A DNA stretch of 64,000 nucleotides from Paraburkholderia tropica (GCF_900109265.1 NZ_FNZM01000014.1:1-64000), one strand, 5' to 3'; counted from the stretch's first letter, positions 9,355-17,534 are shown. A program made the numbers and translations. The notes: generated by a model from the letters alone, not told the origin.

Positions 9355-10304
9355 GCCTCGCGAACTACCGTCTCGATGTACGGGCCGCGTTGACGGCGCC
9401 GCCACCGAACCTTGATTACGTTTTACCTGGACTACTCGCTGCGACAGTCGGAGCGCTGGTAGGCCCTGGGGCCTCCGGCAAAACGATGCTTCTAATGCAG
9501 ACCGCGTGCGATATTGCCGCGGGCGCGCCGATTGGTGGGGGCATCCTAACGACGGGCTTCTTGAACGGTGAGGGGGCGCCGGTTGTTCTTGTCTTTGCCG
9601 AGGAATCCCATGCGGTAATTCACCATCGGCTGCAGGCGGCTATCCAAGGCATGCAGAGCATGCGGGAGTTCAAAAGTGCTAGTGCGTGCAGCGCGCTCGC
9701 GGAGCGGCTGAGCAAAAACCTTCACATTTACCCGATGGGAGGCGCAGCTCGGGATGCTCGCTGGAGCGTAGGGCGGTCGCAGGGTGATGCGAAGGTGATG
9801 GTCGAAGCCTGTCAAGGAGCGAGGCTTGTAGTCGTTGACCCCCTGCGCCGATTTCACGCCGGCGAAGAAAATGACGCCGCTCACATGTCCGCCGTCGTCG
9901 AGGCGTTCGAGGGAATTGCAACCGAGACCGGGGCAGCGGTCATCCTTTCGCACCACACAAACCGCAATTCCGCGTTAGCGGGCGCCGGTGAGCTGGCATC
10001 TGCTGCGCGAGGTTCCTCTGCTTTGACCGATGGCGTTCGCTGGCAAGCCAACTTGTCCGCTATTAGCGACCAAATGGCTTCGCGGCTGGGCATTTTGGAG
10101 AGCGAACGAGCGTCCTTCATGCGTCTCGACATTGCGAAGGCGAACTACATGAGCATGCCGCCGCCTACTGTCTTGCGCAGGGATTCCACCGCCGGGACGC
10201 TTTCCATTCGGCAAAGCGCTCCTACGCAAGCCCGAAAGCGGATTCCGCGCAGAACAGGCGCGACGTATGACTCAGAGTCGGTGAGAGGTCGCGATGCAGG
10301 GTGA
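9351..10304 (+). CDS. repA-like: RepA-like hexameric helicase (RecA/DnaB-like ATPase, AAA_25 type)
   Basis: Residues 40-50 contain a P-loop of the GPGASGKT type, followed by a QTACDIAAG helix as in IncQ RepA helicases. A Walker B-like strand LVVVDPLRRFHAGEEND is near residue 165, and an ILSHHTN sensor motif is near 203. RSF1010 RepA, the closest well-known family, is a ring-shaped 5'-3' replicative helicase of about 280 aa, so the length fits. It uses a TTG start overlapping the upstream stop, and its own last codons overlap the start of the initiator gene by 11 bases. Role: unwinding at the element's origin, together with the RepC-like protein. Confidence 0.78.
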   Translation: MSLANYRLDVRAALTAPPPNLDYVLPGLLAATVGALVGPGASGKTMLLMQTACDIAAGAPIGGGILTTGFLNGEGAPVVLVFAEESHAVIHHRLQAAIQGMQSMREFKSASACSALAERLSKNLHIYPMGGAARDARWSVGRSQGDAKVMVEACQGARLVVVDPLRRFHAGEENDAAHMSAVVEAFEGIATETGAAVILSHHTNRNSALAGAGELASAARGSSALTDGVRWQANLSAISDQMASRLGILESERASFMRLDIAKANYMSMPPPTVLRRDSTAGTLSIRQSAPTQARKRIPRRTGATYDSESVRGRDAG

Positions 10305-11304
10305 GCGGATTGTGCGCTACGACCCGGCGCTAGCCGGTGCGCCTCTGTTCCAGCCAGTGTGGAGAGGTGAACGTCCGAAGCTGGACCATACATTCTCGTT
10401 CGGCGGACTTGAGTGGAGGTGGAGAGGGCCTGAGCAATTGGGGATTGCCGAGCAATCGCTCTTGCTGGTGCTCATGGAACTTGCGACGGAACAGGCTTCT
10501 TTTGCTCAGCCGCAGGACGAAGAGACACGTCAAATTGTGTCGGAGCTGTACGACCTTGGTGAGCACCGCCGACCAAGAACTGCCGAGCTGACTGTCAGCT
10601 TCTATGAGCTTTGCCGACGACTAGGTGTTCACGATGGAGGAAGCGCGGGCGCGCAGCGTCGAAGCGAACTCAAACGGTTGTGCGAGGTGACGGTCTGGTC
10701 TCGGCGTGAAGACGGCACGGAGTTTCAGAGTCGGCTTCTCACGTGGCAGGTCGGCAATAAGAAGGGCGTGAGGGTGCTATTGAATTGGAGGCTGACCGAG
10801 GTGTTGTTCGGCGGTCAATTCTCGGCCGTTTCCCTGAACGAACGCCTCAGCTTGCACCTCGAATGCGCGCGAGCTCTGCATTGTGCGTTGTCGCTTCGAA
10901 TACGTGCGGGTAGCACGATGAGTTTTCACATTGATAAGCTTGCGTATTACGTCTGGGGCAGCGTTGAAATACGTTCTACTGGCAAGCGACAGCAAGACCG
11001 GGCTTACTCGAACACGCCCGCTGGTATCGCACAACGGAGACGTCGTCGAGAGCTCACAGCCGCTCTCGACGAGATTTCGCAGTTGGACTCTTGGTCTGTC
11101 AAAACCACGGTGAGCGGCGCGCTACGGATTAGCCGCCGAGCTATGACCCAAAAGGCTGGTATTCCCGCAGTTCAGGCCAAACTGGCTTCCACGGCGAGCG
11201 AGAGAGAGCCAAACAGACGTTCCGTGCTACCCGAGCCGACTGCCGAGCAGGCGAGTGTCTGGCAGATTTTTGCTCACGCAACCGCTTCGACTGAGAGGTC
11301 CTGA
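10294..11304 (+). CDS. repC-like: IncQ RepC-like replication initiator
   Basis: The order of features matches IncQ RepC: an N-terminal YDPALAGAPLFQ-type segment, RGERPKLDHTFSFG, GPEQLG, then a central winged-helix region and a second conserved block (LSLHLECARALHCALSLR, FHIDKLAYYVWG, then an Arg-rich helix preceding ELTAALDEIS). RepC binds iterons and opens the origin. The first ~245 residues cover the family; the last ~90 are a divergent tail. It lies directly downstream of the RepA-like helicase gene, as in IncQ plasmids (repA-repC order). No repB-type primase or mobilisation genes are seen, so the module is either partial or served from elsewhere in the element. Confidence 0.68.
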   Translation: MQGERIVRYDPALAGAPLFQPVWRGERPKLDHTFSFGGLEWRWRGPEQLGIAEQSLLLVLMELATEQASFAQPQDEETRQIVSELYDLGEHRRPRTAELTVSFYELCRRLGVHDGGSAGAQRRSELKRLCEVTVWSRREDGTEFQSRLLTWQVGNKKGVRVLLNWRLTEVLFGGQFSAVSLNERLSLHLECARALHCALSLRIRAGSTMSFHIDKLAYYVWGSVEIRSTGKRQQDRAYSNTPAGIAQRRRRRELTAALDEISQLDSWSVKTTVSGALRISRRAMTQKAGIPAVQAKLASTASEREPNRRSVLPEPTAEQASVWQIFAHATASTERS

Positions 11305-11305
11305 C

Positions 11306-11355
11306 GTTCGCAATATGACGTGTATTTTTTCACAGGTACACGTCATATTGCGAAC
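11306..11355. repeat. Perfect 19-bp inverted repeat behind the initiator gene
   Basis: Arms at 11306-11324 and 11337-11355 are exact reverse complements and enclose a 12-nt loop that starts with six Ts. The core CACGTCATA recurs imperfectly a third time at about 11361-11370. The repeat begins one base after the initiator stop codon. It may be a terminator, or binding sites for the RepC-like protein at the origin; the additional half-site favours the latter. Confidence 0.7.
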
Positions 11356-11819
11356 GGATTCACGTCATAATGTGTCGGAGAGAAATTTCTAGTTGTATGA
11401 TTTTAATGGTTTTTTTGGCATTTTCTTTGCGTGCTCTATTCTACTCTATACGTTTCTAAGGAAGCTTCTCCAGATTCAACGAGAGCTTCTCCGTTAAACG
11501 TGTATGCTGGCACCTCTCTACAACTCGGAGGCATCGTTCGCATGCCTCAGTCACACGCCTGCGCTGCCGAACGCGAAGTCCGCGCTTGATACCTATCCAA
11601 ACCTGCCCCAGTGCCCGTCGTCTATGTCTTTGAAGTGGCCTTTGTAGTCTTGCGGGTTGTACTCGCACGTGAGGCAGAAAGAAGCCATCTCGATGAGTGA
11701 GGCATCTACCTCTCGCACATGAATTCTTGCTGGCTCTAATAATAGCTATTGGCTATTTATTTGTAAAAATAATAGCCTTTATGGATATTGACATGGTCAG
11801 GAAGGAACTATTGTTTTTC
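11356..11819. other. AT-rich non-coding stretch, candidate origin and operator region
   Basis: No gene is supported here. The stretch is markedly AT-rich at 11385-11450 and 11730-11820, unlike any other place in the window. At 11737-11777 the hexamer GCTATT or its complement occurs four times, including a GGCTATT/AATAGCC pair (11751-11757, 11771-11777). Such AT-rich DNA next to an initiator gene and repeats fits a plasmid-type origin, but no regular iteron array is present. Confidence 0.4.
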
Positions 11820-11847
11820 TTGACATTGTCATTGTTCAGTCTAGTAT
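11788..11847 (+). promoter_or_regulatory. Promoter with paired TGAC-N3-GTCA operators for the five-gene operon
   Basis: TTGACA at 11820-11825 and TAGTAT at 11842-11847 are separated by 16 bp, a good sigma-70 promoter. The dodecamers TTGACATGGTCA (11788-11799) and TTGACATTGTCA (11820-11831) are near-identical palindromes of the form TGAC-N3-GTCA with centres 32 bp apart, about three helical turns. The second covers the -35 box. A dimeric repressor bound at both would lie on the same DNA face and block polymerase. The XRE protein encoded third in the operon is the obvious candidate. Confidence 0.6.
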
Positions 11848-11876
11848 GGAAGCGTGCTTACTCCTTGGAGGAGTGA

Positions 11877-12431
11877 ATGCGTGACGACTTGCATACGACT
11901 GTGGCGTTGAAGTCGCATTGGCGTAAAGCCGTGCGGGCGGTGGGGCGTTTTGAAGCGGCCGGCGAAAGCGAAGCCGCACAGGCCATTCACCATGCGACTT
12001 GTAATGAATGGGAATCTGGTGTTCGTGGGCCATGGTTCGCCGAACTGACGGAGCAGTTCGAGCGGGCAGGCAAAGACCTCTTTCGCGTCGATAGCCTCCT
12101 TGCAGTAGTAGACGACTTTGAGCGTCGTGCAAAGACCACCCTTGAGCAGAGCGCATGTGAGGCTGCGCGCCTACTTATCTACGGCGGTCCCATAGATAGG
12201 CTTCACGAAGCTGTTCGTGCAACTGTACTTTCTGACTGTGCTGTGCAAGGGATTGAGCATTGTGCGCTTTCAGTTGCAGGGCAGTTCGGCGAGTTGCAGA
12301 GCACTATGCTTCGCAAGGCGATGACGAGACTCGTCGACGACATTGACTTCTCCAGAGACCCCGCACCCAAAGTTAAGCGCAAGCTGGACAAGGATGCGAT
12401 GCTGGGGTTTGATTTGAGTCTCAACGCATGA
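11877..12431 (+). CDS. Unknown 184-aa protein, first gene of the QueC-like/ImmA/PIN operon
   Basis: I do not recognise this family. It is a soluble, mostly helical protein with no signal peptide or membrane segment. The first half contains a conserved-looking HWRKAVRAVGRFEAAGESEAA helix and a WESGVRGPWFAEL segment; the C-terminus is Lys-rich then hydrophobic. The strong ribosome site GGAGGAG at 11867-11873 fixes the ATG at 11877. Its last four bases overlap the next start (ATGA), so it is stoichiometrically coupled to the QueC-like protein and may be its partner or substrate. It does not begin with Met-Gly, unlike described substrates of QueC-like immune enzymes. Confidence 0.75.
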   Translation: MRDDLHTTVALKSHWRKAVRAVGRFEAAGESEAAQAIHHATCNEWESGVRGPWFAELTEQFERAGKDLFRVDSLLAVVDDFERRAKTTLEQSACEAARLLIYGGPIDRLHEAVRATVLSDCAVQGIEHCALSVAGQFGELQSTMLRKAMTRLVDDIDFSRDPAPKVKRKLDKDAMLGFDLSLNA

Positions 12432-13828
12432 GCCTAGTCGACTCTTTGTGTGGAGTGCCATCGGCAACGTTTCGTGTCACCGAGAAGCGCACGCGCAAGT
12501 CCTCCAAGGTGCAGGTAATTCGCCTGGGCGAAGACATTTCTGTCAATGCTACGACGCTCTCCGAGTACTGTTTCCGTGAGGCAGACGGTATTGCGCATGA
12601 CGTTATGACGCTACTCGGCGCGGTCAAATTCGCGGACCGTATGCTTCGTCGGCACCATTCGAAGAATTGGGCGAGACGCATACATATCGAAATCCCCGTT
12701 TTCAAGCCGAACGCCTGGCTGTTGCCGAAGGTGCACGAAACGCTGACGCAGTGTCTCAACTATCTAACCGGCGATGACTGGACCTTCGCGTTCGTCGAGC
12801 GAAGTGGCTCCGCACCTGCACAGCAACAGTCGCCATTGAGCGACATTTCGTTGGGTAATCGTGACATCGTTTTCGTACCTTTTTCTCATGGACTCGACTC
12901 GTACGGCCAGGTGAGGCTATTGCAACTGGCCGAGCCAGAAACCGAGGTCGTCTGCGTCTATGCTGATGCTCGAGCAGGCGGAGGACATCATGGTGCTCTG
13001 AAGCGGAAGAGGCTGACGGGTGTCCAGTATGTCGGAGTGCCTGTAAAGGTAAGGCCGTTTCGCCATCCGGAAGGCAGTTTTAGGTCACGGCCATTTATGT
13101 TCTATCTGTTGGCCAGCCTTGGAGCAATCGCGTCGGGCGGCAACAGGGTGATGATTCCCGAAAACGGCCAAGGGAGTATGGGCGGCTCCCTGGTGACTAC
13201 TGGGCACGAGCCAAAGCATCGTAGTTGCTATCCCGGCTTCACGGTCAGGCTGTCGAAGTTTCTCGAAGCGTTGACGGGTAAGCGCGTCACGTTTTACCAT
13301 CCCGCGCTCTTTGACACGAAGGGTGCTGTGCTGCGCTCTCTTGCCAAGCGCGGAGAAGACGTACGCGCGATTTTGCATGGACATCCCTCGTGCTCTTGTG
13401 ATGCGAGACTAGCTTCGCGCGACGGGAAGATGTACCACTGCGGAATTTGTGGGAACTGCTTGCTTCGGCGCGCCGCTGAACACAATGCTCAGTTTGACGG
13501 TGCGACTGAGTATCTATTTTCTGATTTGACGGCGCCCACGCTCGAGAACGCGCTTCGGCCGGGAAAGAGCAACGTAAAGCTCACTTTTTTTGCTGACCTC
13601 GCACGCAATGGTGCCCGGGATATGCAGCGTTTGGCAGACATCGGTGCAACTCCGCAGCATCGCATTACCCAAACTGCCGCAGTTGACCTCGCGAGGACTA
13701 CGGGTGATGACATCGCAGTAACGACAATCAAACTCATGGGCTTGCTCGAGCAGCATGCCTTGGAGTGGAGCGAATTCCTGGCGAAGTGTGGCCAGGACTC
13801 ATGGATTTCAAGAATTGCGAGGGGATAG
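12428..13828 (+). CDS. QueC/QatC-like PP-loop enzyme with zinc-binding cysteines
   Basis: About 466 aa in two parts. The N-terminal ~150 residues resemble the QatC lead domain (an AADRMLRR-like helix, then IHIEIPVF and LNYLTGDDW strands). A QueC-like N-type ATP pyrophosphatase domain follows, with the PP-loop as FSHGLDS near residue 153 and a C-terminal zinc site CSC near 321 plus CGICGNC near 337, as in QueC. QueC makes 7-cyano-7-deazaguanine, and QueC-like immune proteins attach deazaguanine-type groups to partner proteins. The usual SGGxDS loop is SHGLDS here, a substitution in the ATP-binding loop. No queuosine genes are nearby, so it is not the housekeeping enzyme. Confidence 0.8.
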   Translation: MSLVDSLCGVPSATFRVTEKRTRKSSKVQVIRLGEDISVNATTLSEYCFREADGIAHDVMTLLGAVKFADRMLRRHHSKNWARRIHIEIPVFKPNAWLLPKVHETLTQCLNYLTGDDWTFAFVERSGSAPAQQQSPLSDISLGNRDIVFVPFSHGLDSYGQVRLLQLAEPETEVVCVYADARAGGGHHGALKRKRLTGVQYVGVPVKVRPFRHPEGSFRSRPFMFYLLASLGAIASGGNRVMIPENGQGSMGGSLVTTGHEPKHRSCYPGFTVRLSKFLEALTGKRVTFYHPALFDTKGAVLRSLAKRGEDVRAILHGHPSCSCDARLASRDGKMYHCGICGNCLLRRAAEHNAQFDGATEYLFSDLTAPTLENALRPGKSNVKLTFFADLARNGARDMQRLADIGATPQHRITQTAAVDLARTTGDDIAVTTIKLMGLLEQHALEWSEFLAKCGQDSWISRIARG

Positions 13829-13829
13829 C

Positions 13830-14990
13830 ATGGCTATCGAAATTAAGGTCCGCCCGGAGGTACTCGGGCCGCGACTTAAAGGCGCCCGCTCGCTAGCAAA
13901 GCTGACGCAGGAAGCAGCAGCGCAGAAGTTGGGTTTTGCACGGACCACCATCGTTGCTATCGAGAGTGGCAAGCGTCCAGTTTCGTCAGACGAGCTGAGA
14001 GCGTTTGCCGAGTTATACGCCGTGCCGGAAAGTGAACTGCTGGCGGACGGCACGCCAAGTCTGGACATGGAGCTGAAGTTTCGTACCCATACGAATAGTG
14101 ATGATGTGGATGGCGCCGTTGCACATGTACTTCTGAACAAACTCGCGGCCGCATCGGTCGAGCTCGAACAGATGCTCAACAGGCCGATGCTGCAGCCTGA
14201 CTTGCCGATTGTGACCATCTCGCGTTCGAGTTCGATTGACCAGCAAGCCGAAGACGCCGCGCTCGCTGTTCGGCAGCGGTTGGGAATCGGTTTCGGTCCG
14301 ATTCCAGACCTTATTGCATTGGTCGAACTTGACATGGGATTGCGAGTATTCGAACGTGGGCTGCCGTCGAAGGTGAGCGGCGCATTCGCTTATGACGACG
14401 AGATTGGCGGTTTCATCGTCGTGAATGCGCTTCATCCTGCTTCGCGCAGACGTTTGACTATCGCACACGAACTTTGTCACGCATTGCTAAGACGCGCAGG
14501 CGTATTTGTGCACATGCTTGACGACGATTTTTCAGACCGCGAAGAGAAGTTTTGTGACGCATTTGCTCGTGCGTTTCTGATGCCAGCGCTGACTGTTCGC
14601 AAGAAAGCGACTGAGCTTAGGGATGCCGCGGGGCAATTTTCGGTGCGACAACTGCTCGCAATGGCAGTTTATTTTCACACCTCAATTGAAGCGACGACCC
14701 GTCGTCTTGAAGGGCTCAGCCTGCTGCCGAAAGGCACGTACGAATCCTTAAAGGCGAAGGGACTCGGGACGCAGCATCTAGAAGAGGTTCGGCGCGAACT
14801 TGACGAGCCAGAAGTTGCCGGTCGATTCACCCCTCGCACCTTGCTGCTTGCGGCAGAAGCCTTTGAGAAGGGGCTGCTCTCAGAGCAGCAAATTGCGCGC
14901 AAGTTACAGCTGGATTTGGGAACGGTTCGCGAGGTGTTGGAGCACGTGTCGCCGGACGGCGAAGGGGAAGAGCTTGAGCTTGCCATCTAG
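13830..14990 (+). CDS. XRE-HTH plus ImmA/IrrE (M78) metallopeptidase regulator
   Basis: Residues about 15-65 form a Cro/CI-type HTH (LTQEAAAQKLGFARTTIVAIE) and residues about 150-260 an ImmA/IrrE peptidase with the zinc motif HELCH near 213 and a downstream acidic CDAFARAFLMP segment. The C-terminal ~100 residues are helical. The ATG at 13830, one base after the upstream stop, is preferred; an in-frame extension overlaps the previous gene. Such proteins act as repressors relieved by proteolysis and often accompany toxins or phage-defence genes. It probably represses its own operon through the TGAC-N3-GTCA sites and, with the PIN gene overlapping its 3' end, resembles an antitoxin-toxin pair. 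Confidence 0.88.
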   Translation: MAIEIKVRPEVLGPRLKGARSLAKLTQEAAAQKLGFARTTIVAIESGKRPVSSDELRAFAELYAVPESELLADGTPSLDMELKFRTHTNSDDVDGAVAHVLLNKLAAASVELEQMLNRPMLQPDLPIVTISRSSSIDQQAEDAALAVRQRLGIGFGPIPDLIALVELDMGLRVFERGLPSKVSGAFAYDDEIGGFIVVNALHPASRRRLTIAHELCHALLRRAGVFVHMLDDDFSDREEKFCDAFARAFLMPALTVRKKATELRDAAGQFSVRQLLAMAVYFHTSIEATTRRLEGLSLLPKGTYESLKAKGLGTQHLEEVRRELDEPEVAGRFTPRTLLLAAEAFEKGLLSEQQIARKLQLDLGTVREVLEHVSPDGEGEELELAI

Positions 14991-15543
14991 CGAATTTCCG
15001 GCCGGACCGTTGGTCTTGGACGCAAGCGTCCTCTTCAATATCTTAGGTACCGGAAAGCCCAAAGAAATCCTGCAAGCCGTCGGAGTTGCATGCTGGGTTG
15101 AGCAACGCACAGCGTCCGAGGTTCGCAGGATGCCCGGGCAGAGAACAGAGGGCGCACCGCTCCAGCCGTTGTTCGAGGACGGATGCCTCCAGCTTTGCCG
15201 AATGTCGGACGCGGCCTACGAAACATACATTTCGCTCGTCAGCGGGCCGCCGACGGAAACGCTGGACGATGGCGAAAGCGCTGCGATTGCGGTCGCGATT
15301 GATGGGCTGGGGAGCGTCGTGCTTGACGACAAGAAAGCGCGGCGGATTCTCTCGAGCCGCTTTAAGTTGGTCAATCCCGGTAGCTCGCTCACTTTGCTGC
15401 TGACAGCAGCGACGCGAGCGAACTGGACTCTGCAGGAACTCCGCGCAGCCATTACGGCTGCGCGAACTGTTTCGAGAATGGCAGTCGTTCCAGATGAACG
15501 GACGCTTTTCTCGGACCTGTTCGCAGAGGCGGCCTCCGGCTAA
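14974..15543 (+). CDS. PIN-domain nuclease-like protein (toxin-like)
   Basis: About 189 aa. The acidic positions of a PIN nuclease are visible: LVLDAS near residue 15, DDGESAAIAVA near 98 and VVLDDKKARRIL near 115, giving the expected D...E...D order with long spacing. The TTG start at 14974 (or 14980) follows a GGGGAAG ribosome site at 14964-14970 and lies inside the end of the ImmA/IrrE gene, so translation is coupled with a 17-base overlap. PIN proteins next to XRE-ImmA/IrrE proteins are a recurrent toxin-antitoxin-like pairing. Role inferred: RNA cleavage when the partner is inactivated. Confidence 0.75.
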   Translation: MSLPSSEFPAGPLVLDASVLFNILGTGKPKEILQAVGVACWVEQRTASEVRRMPGQRTEGAPLQPLFEDGCLQLCRMSDAAYETYISLVSGPPTETLDDGESAAIAVAIDGLGSVVLDDKKARRILSSRFKLVNPGSSLTLLLTAATRANWTLQELRAAITAARTVSRMAVVPDERTLFSDLFAEAASG

Positions 15544-15609
15544 GTCCGCCGCAGAGTCAGTGATGAGCGATGTGATGGCGCGTGTAGTTGTTAGGGGGGA
15601 ATATCAGCT

Positions 15610-16122
15610 TTGGATTCGAGCAATGAATTTTCCTACTTCGCTTACGGCTCCAACATGTCCACAAAACGCCTCGTCGCGCGTTTGCCGTCAGCGAGGTCTT
15701 TCGCCGTTGGATTCTTGGCTGGCTACAAGCTTACATTCGACAAGGCCAGTAAAGACGGCTCGGGAAAATGCGACTGTGAATACACGGGAAATGATGGCGA
15801 CAGAGTCTACGGCGTCATCTTCAAGGTGACGCACAAAGAGCGAGCTGCCCTCGATAGATTTGAAGGGGCAGGCAAGGGCTACGAGCCTTTGAGCGTACGG
15901 GTCGAGACTGCAACGGGCGCAGTCTATGCATTGACCTACGTTGCAACCAAGAAGCAACGCGGGCTTCAGCCATACCATTGGTACAAGCAGCACGTATTGG
16001 TGGGCGCAAGAGAGGCGAATTTGCCTGAAGACTACGTGCGAGCCATCGAAGCAGTTGCCTCTATTGACGACCCTGATTCCACACGAACTGAGCACGAGCT
16101 TCGGCCTTACTCAGCAGCCTGA
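15610..16122 (+). CDS. Gamma-glutamylcyclotransferase-fold (AIG2/GGCT-like) protein
   Basis: About 170 aa with the diagnostic N-terminal YFAYGSNM motif (residues about 8-16), followed by a VYGVIFKV strand and the LDRFEGAGKGYEP motif holding the usual acidic active-site residue. GGCT-fold enzymes release 5-oxoproline from gamma-glutamyl amines, and members recur in conflict systems, where they may remove gamma-glutamyl linkages. TTG at 15610 is the only sensible start; a G-rich ribosome site precedes it by about 10 bases. It is 66 bp after the PIN gene on the same strand and is treated as the last operon member. Confidence 0.82.
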   Translation: MDSSNEFSYFAYGSNMSTKRLVARLPSARSFAVGFLAGYKLTFDKASKDGSGKCDCEYTGNDGDRVYGVIFKVTHKERAALDRFEGAGKGYEPLSVRVETATGAVYALTYVATKKQRGLQPYHWYKQHVLVGAREANLPEDYVRAIEAVASIDDPDSTRTEHELRPYSAA

Positions 16123-16670
16123 ATATTCGGTTGCCGTCTTGGCGGACTGTTTGTGGAATCAGTTCGCCGCAACACTTCTGCGAGCAAAGAGATGGAGCTG
16201 AATCGCGTCCTTTCTACGGTCGGTATTCACCTTCCTCGCCTCGCACAGAAAATCCTTTTGAATCAATCTATTGCGCTCATCCTGTTGGGCCAGTTTTCGT
16301 TTGCTAGCAGAGGTTTCTGGGCCACATTTGTTTGCAAGGTTTTCGGCTAAGTGATTGATTTGTAGGGGGTGGTGTTTCAGCGTGGTGTGCTGAGTCTATC
16401 TAGACGGACAGTTGTAGTTTTTTCAACGGCTCGATTTGAGCGTACGGCGAACGAAAAAATTGGTGGCAAAGCCTTATGGCGTAAGGGCTCGTGCAAAATG
16501 CGTGATTTGTCAGGACAGCTTTGTTTGCAAAGAACGAGGCAGGCCAACATTGTTTGCAACAGGACAGGAATCATTTGCCAATCACCATCTGTCCGCTCCG
16601 TTCACAACATTGCGCAACACCAGTGGTAACATTTGTTGTCGCCCACTGCCCGGCTTACGCCGCCATTCGC
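16123..16670. other. Island-to-backbone boundary, with repeated TTGTTTGCAA sites
   Basis: No gene is supported; the short open frames here have no coding character. The decamer TTGTTTGCAA occurs three times, at 16328-16337, 16521-16530 and 16550-16559, and a close variant TTTGTTGCAAA lies at 17649-17659, before the next transcription unit. These are plausible binding sites for the RpiR regulator that starts at 16671. Base composition switches from moderate to GC-rich close to 16,640, which I take as the right edge of the island. Confidence 0.5.
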
Positions 16671-17531
16671 ATGCCAGACAGCTTCGACCAGCTTGCCGCG
16701 CTGATTCGCGCGCGCTTTTCCGACCTGAGCCCGCAGTTCCAGACGGGCGCGGCATTTCTGCTCGATCATCCCGATGAAGTCGCCGTCTCGTCGATGCGCA
16801 AGGTCGCCGAGCGCGCCAGCGTGCAGCCCGCATCGCTCGTGCGGCTTTCGCAGCAACTGGGCTTTCCGGGCTGGAACGAGCTGCGCGATCTGTTCGTGGC
16901 GCGCGTGCGCACGCGTCCCGAGCCGCTGTCGAGCCGCGCGCGTTCGCTCGTCGCCGGCAGCGCAAAAGACGCGCTCGCCCGCGATCTGCTCGCCGCGCAA
17001 CAGCACAACCTTGACGCCAGCGCCGTCCACAACACGCGCACGCTCGTCGAGGCCGCGCGCGTGCTCAAGAAGGCGAAGCACGTGCACGTCGCGGGTTTTC
17101 GCTCGTGCTACGCGGTCGCGTTCGGGCTCGTCTATGGCTACCGCTTGTTCCGGCCGTCCGTCTCGTTGCTGGGCGGCGAAGCCGGGACGCTCGAAATGCA
17201 GTTGCTCGGCATCGAGCACGACAGCGCAACGATCGTTGTCAGCTTTGCGCCGTATTCGGTCGAAGCGGTGCGCGTGGCCGAAGCCGCGCTCGAAAAGGGC
17301 AGCAAGCTGATCGCCATTACCGACAGCGCCGTGTCGCCCATCGCGCTCAACGCCGAAAAGGTGCTGATCTTCACGCACGAGAGCCCGTCGTTTTTTCCGT
17401 CCCTCGTGGCGGCGACGGCGCTGGCCGAATCGCTGGTTGCGCATCTGCTCTCGCTGGAAGGGGCGGGCGCGGTGGCGCAGCTGGAGGAAGCCGAGCGTTC
17501 GCTCAACGCGCGCGGCGCTTATGTCCCGTGA
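16671..17531 (+). CDS. MurR/RpiR-family transcriptional regulator with SIS domain
   Basis: About 286 aa. The N-terminal ~80 residues form the RpiR HTH (VAVSSMRKVAERASVQPASLVRLSQQ, then GWNELRDLF). Residues about 120-255 are a sugar-isomerase (SIS) sensor domain, with HVHVAGFRSCYAVAFGLVYGY and later TIVVSFAPYS and SKLIAITDS. An upstream in-frame extension is low-GC non-coding DNA, so ATG 16671 is chosen. The adjacent downstream genes (acyltransferase, aminotransferase, decarboxylase-like) share its direction, and a palindrome sits in their promoter, so it probably controls them in response to a small phosphorylated or amino metabolite. Confidence 0.88.
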   Translation: MPDSFDQLAALIRARFSDLSPQFQTGAAFLLDHPDEVAVSSMRKVAERASVQPASLVRLSQQLGFPGWNELRDLFVARVRTRPEPLSSRARSLVAGSAKDALARDLLAAQQHNLDASAVHNTRTLVEAARVLKKAKHVHVAGFRSCYAVAFGLVYGYRLFRPSVSLLGGEAGTLEMQLLGIEHDSATIVVSFAPYSVEAVRVAEAALEKGSKLIAITDSAVSPIALNAEKVLIFTHESPSFFPSLVAATALAESLVAHLLSLEGAGAVAQLEEAERSLNARGAYVP

Positions 17532-17534
17532 AGC

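Noticed and set aside
12428..13828. Complete QatABCD system
   Set aside because: Only a QatC-like gene is present; no QatA ATPase, QatB or TatD-type QatD gene lies next to it.
1..16600. Integrase or att site of the island
   Set aside because: No integrase, tRNA or paired direct repeat could be found in the visible part; the element's left end is outside the window.
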